NCBI RefSeq assembly: GCF_050948215.1
Contig: NW_027488992.1
Span: 1 to 64,000, forward strand
Source of the DNA: Halictus rubicundus
Lineage: Eukaryota; Arthropoda; Insecta; Hymenoptera; Halictidae
Reading direction: 5' to 3'
Length of the DNA: 64,000 nt
Positions 1 to 9,500 of this stretch are shown here, piece after piece (the first letter of the stretch is position 1; the number at the start of each line of letters is the position of its first letter). The translations under genes were made by a program, and so were the position numbers. The notes beneath the pieces were generated by a model that saw only the letters and a list, made by a program, of their open reading frames with translations, had not been told where the DNA came from and made no database searches.

Positions 1-189
1 AAAACAATAAAAACCGAATTTTTTCGACGTTTTTGCTATTAGGAGGAAAGTTACACTTGTTGGTTTTATCGCAGCTATATATTAAGTAATTTTTAGCATT
101 ATTAAATTGAAACAAGTAATTCTTTGACCTAAGAAATGTGATTTAAGAGAAAGAATAAATTGTATTTTGTGTGATATATACCAGAATGT

Positions 190-278
190 TCGTAAAGTTT
201 TGTAACATCGCCGGACGTGTGTCGAACTAAGGAGCGGATACGCTGGGGTTCTTATCCCGTCGGTGGTAAATGTTTTTT
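190..278 (+). other. Foldable GC-richer element with weak Pol III-like signals
   Basis: A GC-richer island in AT-rich DNA. CCGGACG (211-217) can pair with CGTCGG (258-263) with one bulge. Inside, AGCG/CGCT (233-244) form a hairpin with a GATA loop, and GGG/CCC flank a loop holding GGTTCTTATCC (247-257), close to the tRNA-type B box GGTTCGANTCC. A loose A-box-like stretch begins at 190, and a T6 run, a typical Pol III stop, lies at 273-278. Units 5, 13 and 19 lack 2 bp near 219. It is too short and poorly paired to be a tRNA. It could be a relic of a tRNA-derived SINE, a small RNA gene, or chance. Confidence 0.2.
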
Positions 279-335
279 CCCATACATCATCTTTATTTTT
301 TCAATTTCTTATATTATTTATTCATGTGATTTTAA

Positions 336-365
336 CAATATTTTTTTAATGTTTTAAAAATATTG
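336..365. repeat. Short inverted repeat, 10-bp arms
   Basis: CAATATTTTT (336-345) and AAAAATATTG (356-365) are exact reverse complements around a 10-nt spacer. Present in all units. Such AT-rich hairpins occur easily by chance in DNA of this composition. Confidence 0.6.
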
Positions 366-625
366 AAGTAACATTGATTAGGCAATGAATATTTATATTA
401 TTGTGTTCGTCTACGATTTCCGCCAGATATGAAATTGCTTGTGAAAATTGGTAAGATTCCGTGAAAAGAATTTTGAACTCTACGTCTGTCATTTCCAGAA
501 AATCAAGAAATCAATACTGTTTGAAATGGAATCTTTTTGCGGTTCCAATTGTTTTGACCATCTTAATCGGCTATGCCCTTTTAAATCTTATCACCTATAC
601 TTGCACAGTACCGAATGACAGGCTG

Positions 626-652
626 TTGGAACTTCCAACTTCCAACTTGGTT
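626..652. repeat. Short palindrome and AACTTCC heptamer repeat
   Basis: TTGGAA-C-TTCCAA is a perfect inverted repeat at 626-638, running into nearly three tandem AACTTCC heptamers. Conserved in all units. No function assigned. Confidence 0.6.
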
Positions 653-982
653 TCACGTTAATTTTCAACATTATAAACAATTTTGCGACAACACATTTTT
701 ACGACTGTACAGTGAACCGGAGTATAATATAAAGGAATATATAAAATCCGTTCTTTACAGATCACATCTAGTTATTTACATAAATCTAAATAGTTGTTAT
801 TGCATAATTATTTTCAATAAGGGTTATACAAATTCTGAATCAACATTTCACTATCAAAATATATAATAAAACATCGCAAACATTTAGCATTGTCAATATA
901 CTAAAATGCTTGATAATATCAATGTGCTGATCTTCCTGCTGTAACTCGCATCATGTCATTTTACGCCTGATTTTATTTCGAG

Positions 983-1140
983 CCGTTCGCTTCGTTGCGA
1001 GCAGCTCGCATCGTGCGAGTACTCGACTCGACTCGAAAAGCGAGTCCCGGCTCGACTGGACCCGAGCTCGGCTCGCATGTGCGAGCTTGGCTGCAGGCCT
1101 AGTGCCAGGTGGGTGCTGGGATCGGTCGGTAACGGCCCCA
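983..1140. repeat. CpG-rich palindromic block of GCTCG/CGAGC words
   Basis: A sharply GC- and CpG-rich block inside AT-rich DNA, built from GCTCG, CGAGC and CGACTCGA words on both strands. It includes GCGAGC-A-GCTCGC, CCGAGCTCGG and, at 1071-1086, GCTCGCAT(A/G)TGCGAGC. With A the last is a perfect 16-bp palindrome (units 2, 3, 6, 8, 10, 11, 14, 16, 17, 20); with G it is imperfect (A and D units). It looks like a fragment of an older GC-rich repeat. Copies lie about 1 kb from each unit start, for example 4240, 7490, 10741, 13990 and 17238. A reverse frame through it starts at TTG and shows no recognisable protein. Confidence 0.8.
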
Positions 1141-1160
1141 ATGTCGAGATACTCTCGTCG

Positions 1161-1387
1161 GTTGTGGAACTAAGAAGGTGGAACTATCACTGATCTCAAA
1201 TACCAACATCGCTAAACATGCCGCGCTCGCTACCTAAATAGAACATTTGCTCGTGAATTACGGAAGAAACGTCAGTGACATAGGCAATAAATAAACGGAT
1301 AATGCGTAGAATGAGAATAATTATTTTTTATTGTATAATTTCATTACACTATTATTGCCTTCTTATTTTCCATATTGTGCACCATTG
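1161..1387. other. Unassigned spacer of the unit
   Basis: Mixed, then AT-rich sequence with no motif, frame or repeat that I can support. It holds the class markers GAAGGTGG/GAAAGTGG (1177) and CATATTGTGC/CGTATTATTC (1371-1380). Confidence 0.5.
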
Positions 1388-1469
1388 TAATCATTATTTT
1401 ATAATCGATAGTTTATAGGTGAAATTAATTAATTTGGAACTTATTGCGATATTTATAAAATAATGATTA
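1388..1469. repeat. Inverted repeat, 17-bp arms, with inner palindrome
   Basis: TAATCATTATTTTATAA (1388-1404) is the exact reverse complement of 1453-1469, around a 48-bp loop. The loop contains the 14-bp palindrome AAATTAATTAATTT (1422-1435). The arms are intact in all copies except unit 16, where a G-to-C change near 50229 breaks the right arm. It could be a miniature transposon remnant, though no terminal motif or target duplication is seen, or an AT-rich cruciform-prone site. Confidence 0.7.
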
Positions 1470-1503
1470 TTCAACAAAATATATTCTGTAATAGTTATAG
1501 AAT

Positions 1504-1514
1504 AAAAAAAAAAA
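1504..1514 (+). repeat. Variable A run, class-diagnostic
   Basis: A pure A run of variable length in A and C units. In B and D units it is replaced by AAACAAAAAG. The interrupted form has a stable length and the pure form varies, as expected from slippage. Confidence 0.8.
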
Positions 1515-1803
1515 GAATAAATACAATATTCAAGTAATGACAAAATTCAATCGTTCTTATTGTGATCCGTAGTAACAAACACAGAAAATTATTTTTTTTA
1601 CTTATTTAACCGATAATACCACTTCTAATGCTGGACTGCAATTATTCAAGTAAAGGTAGTAACGAAATAAAAGTGTTATGTAATGAAACTAACTTTCGAC
1701 GGATCTTATCCATATAAAGCTATTTGGTGGCAGTATTATTGCTATTTGTACAGACACACAGATACACAGATTCTTATATCTTGCAATGCACGTTGTTTTT
1801 TTC

Positions 1804-1830
1804 TCCGTCAACCGATTTCGATGAAATTTT
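1804..1830 (+). repeat. TTTCGATGAAA-type word in a probable dispersed-repeat fragment
   Basis: A stretch with the inverted repeat ATTTC-GAT-GAAAT at 1815-1827 follows a CA-rich segment with several ACACAGA words (about 1752-1771). In my experience similar strings occur in dispersed insect repeats, so this part may be a captured transposable-element fragment. I cannot name a family from the sequence. Confidence 0.25.
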
Positions 1831-2113
1831 CAGCTTCTGTATCCCTAACATAGAGCTAGAGATAAAAGTTTTGAAAAGTGTCTGTCATTTTAAGTTTTAA
1901 TTATAATTGTATTGATTGCTATTTTTTATACCTTATAGAATTGTTTCTTTACATTTAATATTCTTTATATTTTGTCAGCAATAAACTTTATGTATAATCA
2001 TTAATTGTATTGTTAAATTTAACTTTCTGTGAGTAATTGTCAATACATATACATTAGTAACCACATCTATTTGTCCGCGGCGAAAACCAAGCTGTCGAAC
2101 TCGAGACGGGAAG

Positions 2114-2260
2114 GACTCGCCGCGTCTCTTTCTTTTCATATGCTGTCCTTCTTTGCGTCCGAAACTTCCGTCGTTCATTACACAAGTAAATATCATCGGA
2201 ATTTTGTCATATTTGGTACCGTTTTCCTTAGAAAAATGCCACGAGTATGTTGGTGAAAGT
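2114..2260 (+). repeat. Internal duplication, copy 1
   Basis: Matches 2351-2498 in direct orientation. The 114-bp core from CTGTCCTTCTT to the shared TGTTGGT end aligns without gaps with 19 differences (about 83% identity). The flank GACTC-CCGCG-CTCTTTCTTT aligns with one indel. This within-unit divergence is far greater than the divergence between units, so the duplication predates amplification of the unit. Other copies start at 5369, 8620, 11873, 15118, 18368, 21619, 24869, 28120, 31369, 34619, 37871, 41117, 44371, 47622, 50875, 54125, 57377, 60623 and 63877 (truncated). Confidence 0.9.
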
Positions 2261-2350
2261 CCGATAGAAAAATAATTAATAATGAAAAAGTTTATTTTTT
2301 TATTTAAAGGCCAGAGCTCACGCCAGTCTTTCATCTTTTCCGAACGCTTC

Positions 2351-2498
2351 GACTCTCCGCGGCTCTTTCTTTCCCATACGCTGTCCTTCTTCGCGTCCGA
2401 AACATCAATCGTTCATTGCACAAGCAATTATCGTCGGAATTATATCATATTTGGTTTCATTTTAATCAGAAAAATGTCACGAATATGTTGGTAAAAGT
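2351..2498 (+). repeat. Internal duplication, copy 2
   Basis: Direct repeat of 2114-2260, 237 bp downstream. Both copies can be read as a frame ending in Cys-Trp-stop (stops TGA and TAA). Differences between them are mostly amino-acid changing (about 13 changed codons against 4 silent ones), which does not suggest protein constraint. An A run of 13 to 15 bases follows directly, an arrangement that could be the tail of a retroposed fragment. The G variant (CTGCGCGG) of units 3 and 11 lies at its left edge. Confidence 0.9.
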
Positions 2499-2703
2499 TA
2501 AAAAAAAAAAAAATAACGAAAAATAAAGAAGTTTTGTGATTGGATTAGTAGTGGTCTTCTGGTCTCACACCGATATAGCCGACAATGTGTGGCCCACTCC
2601 TCGGGGAGGACGCTTCTCTAGTTTCGCTGTCCGCTTCTCCGTGCAACATTATATGTATCGTAGACGGATATTCTCTCCTTTTGAATGCCAGTCATTCTGG
2701 TGT

Positions 2704-2988
2704 GCCCAGAGTTGGGCATTATTAGATAAAAATTATTTAAATAACGATTCGAATAAAAGATACTTCATCTTTATTCGTTATTCGAAGGTTCGAATAAAAA
2801 AGGTATCCTTATTCGACGAGTATCGAATAAATAATTTTATTCGACGAGAATTTATCCGACGAATAAAGATACTTTTTTTTATTCGAAGCGGATTTATTCA
2901 AACTACGAGAAATTTTTTCATCTTTCATCTGTATCATTTATTCGAAGGCTTCAAATAAATGCTCGAATAACTTTTGCCGAGTGCCGAG
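2704..2988. mobile_element. Possible degraded hAT-like miniature element
   Basis: The left edge CAGAGTTGGGCATTATT (from 2707) resembles the CAGAG/TGGGCA type of terminal sequence seen in many hAT-superfamily elements. The interior is a dense AT-rich TTCGAATA field. The right edge near 2971-2988 (TTTTGCCGAGTGCCGAG) is only weakly similar in reverse complement, and no clear 8-bp target duplication is seen. There is no transposase. GCCCA/TGGGC at 2704-2717 also form a small hairpin by themselves, which could explain the left edge without a transposon. Confidence 0.22.
2744..2970. repeat. TATTCG/CGAATA word cluster, both orientations
   Basis: About eleven TATTCG or CGAATA words occur in roughly 230 bp on both strands. 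They include the perfect inverted repeat TTATTCGAA-GG-TTCGAATAA (2778-2797) and an 11-bp arm pair ATCTTTATTCG (2767-2777) with CGAATAAAGAT (2860-2870). One word is switched by a SNP near 2901: TATTCGAAC in all B and C units where the site is visible and in D unit 13, TATTCAAAC in all A units and D units 5 and 19. It may be an array of protein-binding sites or the hairpin-rich interior of an old element. Other clusters start at 6000, 9251, 12503, 15748, 18998, 22249, 25499, 28750, 31999, 35250, 38501, 41747, 45001, 48251, 51505, 54756, 58007 and 61253. Confidence 0.8.
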
Positions 2989-3050
2989 CTTCAAAGACCC
3001 AGCGACGACAGACGACATACAATGTAAACGGATGGAGAATCGCGCACGTA

Positions 3051-3068
3051 TGAAAGTTTAAACTTTCA
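3051..3068. repeat. 18-bp perfect palindrome
   Basis: TGAAAGTTTAAACTTTCA is its own reverse complement. It occurs once per unit, about 30 bp before the phased A-tracts. No variation seen among copies. Could be a binding site for a dimeric protein; function unknown. Confidence 0.8.
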
Positions 3069-3095
3069 GATTTTTTTGTTACAAACTGTGGTCGT

Positions 3096-3285
3096 AAAAA
3101 AAAATGAAAAACCTCCAAAAAATCGGAAAAATGCAGATTTCTCAAAAATTTGAAAACATGCTATTCTACTGTTTAGTTCCTTGTTAAAGTACTATAACAG
3201 GCAGTGTCGTCAATTTTTTTTAGATTTTTTGTTGTGGGACATCATCGTCAAAAAACAATAAAAACCGAATTTTTTCGACGTTTTT
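3096..3285. other. Helically phased A/T tracts, predicted bent DNA
   Basis: A runs centred near 3100, 3109, 3119, 3129 and 3146 are followed, across the unit seam, by runs centred near 3252, 3262, 3272 and 3283. Spacing is mostly 9 to 11 bp, one helical turn. A-tracts phased this way are known to curve DNA, and curved segments are common in satellite DNA. Present in every unit; units 4, 12 and 18 lack one A in the first run. Curvature is predicted from spacing, not measured. Confidence 0.6.
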
Positions 3286-6200
3286 GCTATTAGGAGGAAA
3301 GTTACACTTGTTGGTTTTATCGCAGCTATATATTAAGTAATTTTTAGCATTATTAAATTGAAACAAGTAATTCTTTGACCTAAGAAATGTGATTTAAGAG
3401 AAAGAATAAATTGTATTTTGTGTGATATATACCAGAATGTTCGTAAAGTTTTGTAACATCGCCGGACGTGTGTCGAACTAAGGAGCGGATACGCTGGGGT
3501 TCTTATCCCGTCGGTGGTAAATGTTTTTTCCCATACATCATCTTTATTTTTTCAATTTCTTATATTATTTATTCATGTGATTTTAACAATATTTTTTTAA
3601 TGTTTTAAAAATATTGAAGTAACATTGATTAGGCAATGAATATTTATATTATTGTGTTCGTCTACGATTTCCGCCAGATATGAAATTGCTTGTGAAAATT
3701 GGTAAGATTCCGTGAAAAGAATTTTGAACTCTACGTCTGTCATTTCCAGAAAATCAAGAAATCAATACTGTTTGAAATGGAATCTTTTTGCGGTTCCAAT
3801 TGTTTTGACCATCTTAATCGGCTATGCCCTTTTAAATCTTATCACCTATACTTGCACAGTACCGAATGACAGGCTGTTGGAACTTCCAACTTCCAACTTG
3901 GTTTCACGTTAATTTTCAACATTATAAACAATTTTGCGACAACACATTTTTACGACTACACGGTACAGTGAACCGGAGTATAATATAAAGGAATATATAA
4001 AATACCGTTCTTTACAGATCACATCTAGTTATTTACATAAATCTAAATAGTTGTTATTGCATAATTATTTTCAATAAGGGTTATACAAATTCTGAATCAA
4101 CATTTCACTATCAAAATATATAATAAAACATCGCAAACATTTAGCATTGTCAATATACTAAAATGCTTGATAATATCAATGTGCTGATCTTCCTGCTGTA
4201 ACTCGCATCATGTCATTTTACGCCTGATTTTATTTCGAGCCGTTCGCTTCGTTGCGAGCAGCTCGCATCGTGCGAGTACTCGACTCGACTCGAAAAGCGA
4301 GTCCCGGCTCGACTGGACCCGAGCTCGGCTCGCATATGCGAGCTTGGCTGCAGGCCTAGTGCCAGGTGGGTGCTGGGATCGGTCGGTAACGGCCCCAATG
4401 TCGAGATACTCTCGTCGGTTGTGGAACTAAGAAAGTGGAACTATCACTGATCTCAAATACCAACATCGCTAAACATGCCGCGCTCGCTACCTAAATAGAA
4501 CATTTGCTCGTGAATTACGGAAGAAACGTCAGTGACATAGGCAATAAATAAACGGATAATGCGTAGAATGAGAATAATTATTTTTTATTGTATAATTTCA
4601 TTACACTATTATTGCCTTCTTATTTTCCGTATTATTCACCATTGTAATCATTATTTTATAATCGATAGTTTATAGGTGAAATTAATTAATTTGGAACGTA
4701 TTGCGATATTTATAAAATAATGATTATTCAACAAAATATATTCTGTAATAGTTATAGAATAAACAAAAAGAATAAATACAATATTCAAGTAATGACAAAA
4801 TTCAATCGTTCTTATTGTGATCCGTAGTAACAAACACAGAAAATTATTTTTTTACTTATTTAACCGATAATACCACTTCTAATGCTGGACTGCAATTATT
4901 CAAGTAAAGGTAGTAACGAAATAAAAGTGTTATGTAATGAAACTAACTTTCGACGGATCTTATCCATATAAAGCTATTTGGTGGCAGTATTATTGCTATT
5001 TGTACAGACACGCAGATACACAGATTCTTATATCTTGCAATGCACGTTGTTTTTTTCTCCGTCAACCGATTTCGATGAAATTTTCAGCTTCTGTATCCCT
5101 AACATAGAGGTAGAGATAAAAGTTTTGAAAAGTGTCTGTCATTTTAAGTTTTAATTATAATTGTATTGATTGCTATTTTTTATACCATATAGAATTGTTT
5201 CTTTACATTTAATATTCTTTATATTTTATCAGCAATAAACTTTATGTATAATCATTAATTGTATTGTTTGAATTTAACTTTCTGTGAGTAATTGTCAATA
5301 CATATACATTAGTAACCACATCTATTTGTCCGCGGCGAAAACCAAGCTGTCGAACTCGAGACGGGAAGGACTCGCCGCGTCTCTTTCTTTTCATATGCTG
5401 TCCTTCTTTGCGTCCGAAACTTCCGTCGTTCATTACACAAGTAAATATCATCGGAATTTTGTCATATTTGGTACCGTTTTCCTTAGAAAAATGCCACGAG
5501 TATGTTGGTGAAAGTCCGATAGAAAAATAATTAATAATGAAAAAGTTTATTTTTTTATTTAAAGGCCAGAGCTCACGCCAGTCTTTCATCTTTTCCGAAC
5601 GCTTCGACTCTCCGCGGCTCTTTCTTTCCCATACGCTGTCCTTCTTCGCGTCCGAAACATCAATCGTTCATTGCACAAGCAATTATCGTCGGAATTATAT
5701 CATATTTGGTTTCATTTTAATCAGAAAAATGTCACGAATATGTTGGTAAAAGTTAAAAAAAAAAAAAAATAACGAAAAATAAAGAAGTTTTGTGATTGGA
5801 TTAGTAGTGGTCTTCTGGTCTCACACCGATATAGCCGACAATGTGTGGCCCACTCCTCGGGGAGGACGCTTCTCTAGTTTCGCTGTCCGCTTCTCCGTGC
5901 AACATTATATGTATCGTAGACGGATATTCTCTCCTTTTGAATGCCAGTCATTCTGGTGTGCCCAGAGTTGGGCATTATTAGATAAAAATTATTTAAATAA
6001 CGATTCGAATAAAAGATACTTCATCTTTATTCGTTATTCGAAGGTTCGAATAAAAAAGGTATCCTTATTCGACGAGTATCGAATAAATAATTTTATTCGA
6101 CGAGAATTTATCCGACGAATAAAGATACTTTTTTTTATTCGAAGCGGATTTATTCGAACTACGAGAAATTTTTTCATCTTTCATCTGTATCATTTATTCG

Positions 6201-6507
6201 AAGGCTTCAAATAAATGCTCGAATAACTTTTGCCGAGTGCCGAGCTTCAAAGACCCAGCGACGACAGACGACATACAATGTAAACGGATGGAGAATCGCG
6301 CACGTATGAAAGTTTAAACTTTCAGATTTTTTTGTTACAAATTGTGGTCGTAAAAAAAAATGAAAAACCTCCAAAAAATCGGAAAAATGCAGATTTCTCA
6401 AAAATTTGAAAACATGCTATTCTACTGTTTAGTTCCTTGTTAAAGTACTATAACAGGCAGTGTCGTCAATTTTTTTTAGATTTTTTGTTGTGGGACATCA
6501 TCGTCAA
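3252..6507 (+). repeat. Unit 2, class B
   Basis: Longest unit at 3256 bp. It carries the 5-bp ACACG insertion (GACTACACGGTACAG, near 3957), AAAATACCG, the perfect palindrome GCTCGCATATGCGAGC at 4328-4343, GAAAGTGG, TTCCGTATTATTC, AATAAACAAAAAG, TATTCGAAC and ACAAATTGTGG. It has private changes: ACGCAGATA near 5010, AGAGGTAGAG near 5106 and TTGTTTGAATTT near 5265. Its 5180-5270 stretch is C-like (CCATATAG, ATTTTATCAG), unlike B units 10, 14, 16 and 20. Confidence 0.97.
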
Positions 6508-9500
6508 AAAACAATAAAAACCGAATTTTTTCGACGTTTTTGCTATTAGGAGGAAAGTTACACTTGTTGGTTTTATCGCAGCTATATATTAAGTAATTTT
6601 TAGCATTATTAAATTGAAACAAGTAATTCTTTGACCTAAGAAATGTGATTTAAGAGAAAGAATAAATTGTATTTTGTGTGATATATACCAGAATGTTCGT
6701 AAAGTTTTGTAACATCGCCGGACGTGTGTCGAACTAAGGAGCGGATACGCTGGGGTTCTTATCCCGTCGGTGGTAAATGTTTTTTCCCATACATCATCTT
6801 TATTTTTTCAATTTCTTATATTATTTATTCATGTGATTTTAACAATATTTTTTTAATGTTTTAAAAATATTGAAGTAACATTGATTAGGCAATGAATATT
6901 TATATTATTGTGTTCGTCTACGATTTCCGCCAGATATGAAATTGCTTGTGAAAATTGGTAAGATTCCGTGAAAAGAATTTTGAACTCTACGTCTGTCATT
7001 TCCAGAAAATCAAGAAATCAATACTGTTTGAAATGGAATCTTTTTGCGGTTCCAATTGTTTTGACCATCTTAATCGGCTATGCCCTTTTAAATCTTATCA
7101 CCTATACTTGCACAGTACCGAATGACAGGCTGTTGGAACTTCCAACTTCCAACTTGGTTTCACGTTAATTTTCAACATTATAAACAATTTTGCGACAACA
7201 CATTTTTACGACTGTACAGTGAACCGGAGTATAATATAAAGGAATATATAAAATCCGTTCTTTACAGATCACATCTAGTTATTTACATAAATCTAAATAG
7301 TTGTTATTGCATAATTATTTTCAATAAGGGTTATACAAATTCTGAATCAACATTTCACTATCAAAATATATAATAAAACATCGCAAACATTTAGCATTGT
7401 CAATATACTAAAATGCTTGATAATATCAATGTGCTGATCTTCCTGCTGTAACTCGCATCATGTCATTTTACGCCTGATTTTATTTCGAGCCGTTCGCTTC
7501 GTTGCGAGCAGCTCGCATCGTGCGAGTACTCGACTCGACTCGAAAAGCGAGTCCCGGCTCGACTGGACCCGAGCTCGGCTCGCATATGCGAGCTTGGCTG
7601 CAGGCCTAGTGCCAGGTGGGTGCTGGGATCGGTCGGTAACGGCCCCAATGTCGAGATACTCTCGTCGGTTGTGGAACTAAGAAGGTGGAACTATCACTGA
7701 TCTCAAATACCAACATCGCTAAACATGCCGCGCTCGCTACCTAAATAGAACATTTGCTCGTGAATTACGGAAGAAACGTCAGTGACATAGGCAATAAATA
7801 AACGGATAATGCGTAGAATGAGAATAATTATTTTTTATTGTATAATTTCATTACACTATTATTGCCTTCTTATTTTCCATATTGTGCACCATTGTAATCA
7901 TTATTTTATAATCGATAGTTTATAGGTGAAATTAATTAATTTGGAACTTATTGCGATATTTATAAAATAATGATTATTCAACAAAATATATTCTGTAATA
8001 GTTATAGAATAAAAAAAAAAGAATAAATACAATATTCAAGTAATGACAAAATTCAATCGTTCTTATTGTGATCCGTAGTAACAAACACAGAAAATTATTT
8101 TTTTACTTATTTAACCGATAATACCACTTCTAATGCTGGACTGCAATTATTCAAGTAAAGGTAGTAACGAAATAAAAGTGTTATGTAATGAAACTAACTT
8201 TCGACGGATCTTATCCATATAAAGCTATTTGGTGGCAGTATTATTGCTATTTGTACAGACACACAGATACACAGATTCTTATATCTTGCAATGCACGTTG
8301 TTTTTTTCTCCGTCAACCGATTTCGATGAAATTTTCAGCTTCTGTATCCCTAACATAGAGCTAGAGATAAAAGTTTTGAAAAGTGTCTGTCATTTTAAGT
8401 TTTAATTATAATTGTATTGATTGCTATTTTTTATACCATATGGAATTGTTTCTTTACATTTAATATTCTTTATATTTTATCAGCAATAAACTTTATGTAT
8501 AATCATTAATTGTATTGTTTAAATTTAACTTTCTGTGAGTAATTGTCAATACATATACATTAGTAACCACATCTATTTGTCCGCGGCGAAAACCAAGCTG
8601 TCGAACTCGAGACGGGAAGGACTCGCCGCGTCTCTTTCTTTTCATATGCTGTCCTTCTTTGCGTCCGAAACTTCCGTCGTTCATTACACAAGTAAATATC
8701 ATCGGAATTTTGTCATATTTGGTACCGTTTTCCTTAGAAAAATGCCACGAGTATGTTGGTGAAAGTCCGATAGAAAAATAATTAATAATGAAAAAGTTTA
8801 TTTTTTTATTTAAAGGCCAGAGCTCACGCCAGTCTTTCATCTTTTCCGAACGCTTCGACTCTGCGCGGCTCTTTCTTTCCCATACGCTGTCCTTCTTCGC
8901 GTCCGAAACATCAATCGTTCATTGCACAAGCAATTATCGTCGGAATTATATCATATTTGGTTTCATTTTAATCAGAAAAATGTCACGAATATGTTGGTAA
9001 AAGTTAAAAAAAAAAAAAAATAACGAAAAATAAAGAAGTTTTGTGATTGGATTAGTAGTGGTCTTCTGGTCTCACACCGATATAGCCGACAATGTGTGGC
9101 CCACTCCTCGGGGAGGACGCTTCTCTAGTTTCGCTGTCCGCTTCTCCGTGCAACATTATATGTATCGTAGACGGATATTCTCTCCTTTTGAATGCCAGTC
9201 ATTCTGGTGTGCCCAGAGTTGGGCATTATTAGATAAAAATTATTTAAATAACGATTCGAATAAAAGATACTTCATCTTTATTCGTTATTCGAAGGTTCGA
9301 ATAAAAAAGGTATCCTTATTCGACGAGTATCGAATAAATAATTTTATTCGACGAGAATTTATCCGACGAATAAAGATACTTTTTTTTATTCGAAGCGGAT
9401 TTATTCGAACTACGAGAAATTTTTTCATCTTTCATCTGTATCATTTATTCGAAGGCTTCAAATAAATGCTCGAATAACTTTTGCCGAGTGCCGAGCTTCA

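Larger units (their letters stand above)
1..3251 (+). repeat. Unit 1, class A (reference copy)
   Basis: Used here as reference for offsets. Class A markers: GACTGTACAG and AAAATCCG near 705-750, CATGTG at 1077-1082, TTCCATATTGTGC near 1370, a long pure A run at 1504-1514, TACCTTATAG near 1931, TTTGTCAG near 1974, and TATTCAAAC near 2896. The unit begins at the first base of the window only because that phase was chosen. The true start of the amplified segment is unknown. Confidence 0.97.

Noticed and set aside
429..498. Possible 48-bp GT-AG intron (GTAAGA at 451, TTTCCAG at 492-498) after an ATG at 429
   Set aside because: The spliced reading hits a stop after about 15 codons and does not join the frame that follows. 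The intron would also be very short. Chance match is more likely.
461..661. 66-codon open frame with a hydrophobic, membrane-like middle, unchanged in all 20 copies
   Set aside because: It starts at GTG with an in-frame TAA just upstream (452-454) and has no internal ATG. Identity across copies matches the general near-identity of the array and is not evidence of selection.
615..866. 83-codon ATG frame
   Set aside because: A 1-bp insertion (AAAATACCG) breaks it in units 2, 8, 10, 13, 14, 16, 19 and 20, and a 5-bp insertion adds to this in four of those. Frameshifts segregating this freely argue against a gene.
1975..2334. 119-codon reverse-strand ATG frame
   Set aside because: It lies antisense to the internal duplication. 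Its end changes between 115 and 119 codons with a 1-bp indel that differs by class. No recognisable domain.
2029..2494. Two forward frames (75 and 70 codons) with similar C-terminal halves, suggesting paralogous small proteins
   Set aside because: The similarity is explained by the DNA duplication. Nucleotide changes between the halves are mostly amino-acid changing, without the excess of silent changes expected of coding sequence, and the first frame starts at GTG.
2778..2797. Heat-shock-element reading of TTCGAAGGTTCGAA
   Set aside because: Only one GAA-NN-TTC pair has the right spacing. The outer TTC/GAA pairs abut directly, so a functional three-unit element is not formed.
2536..2958. 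140-codon forward frame, the longest in the unit
   Set aside because: It starts at GTG, its second half is the low-complexity TTCGAATA field, and it resembles no known protein family.
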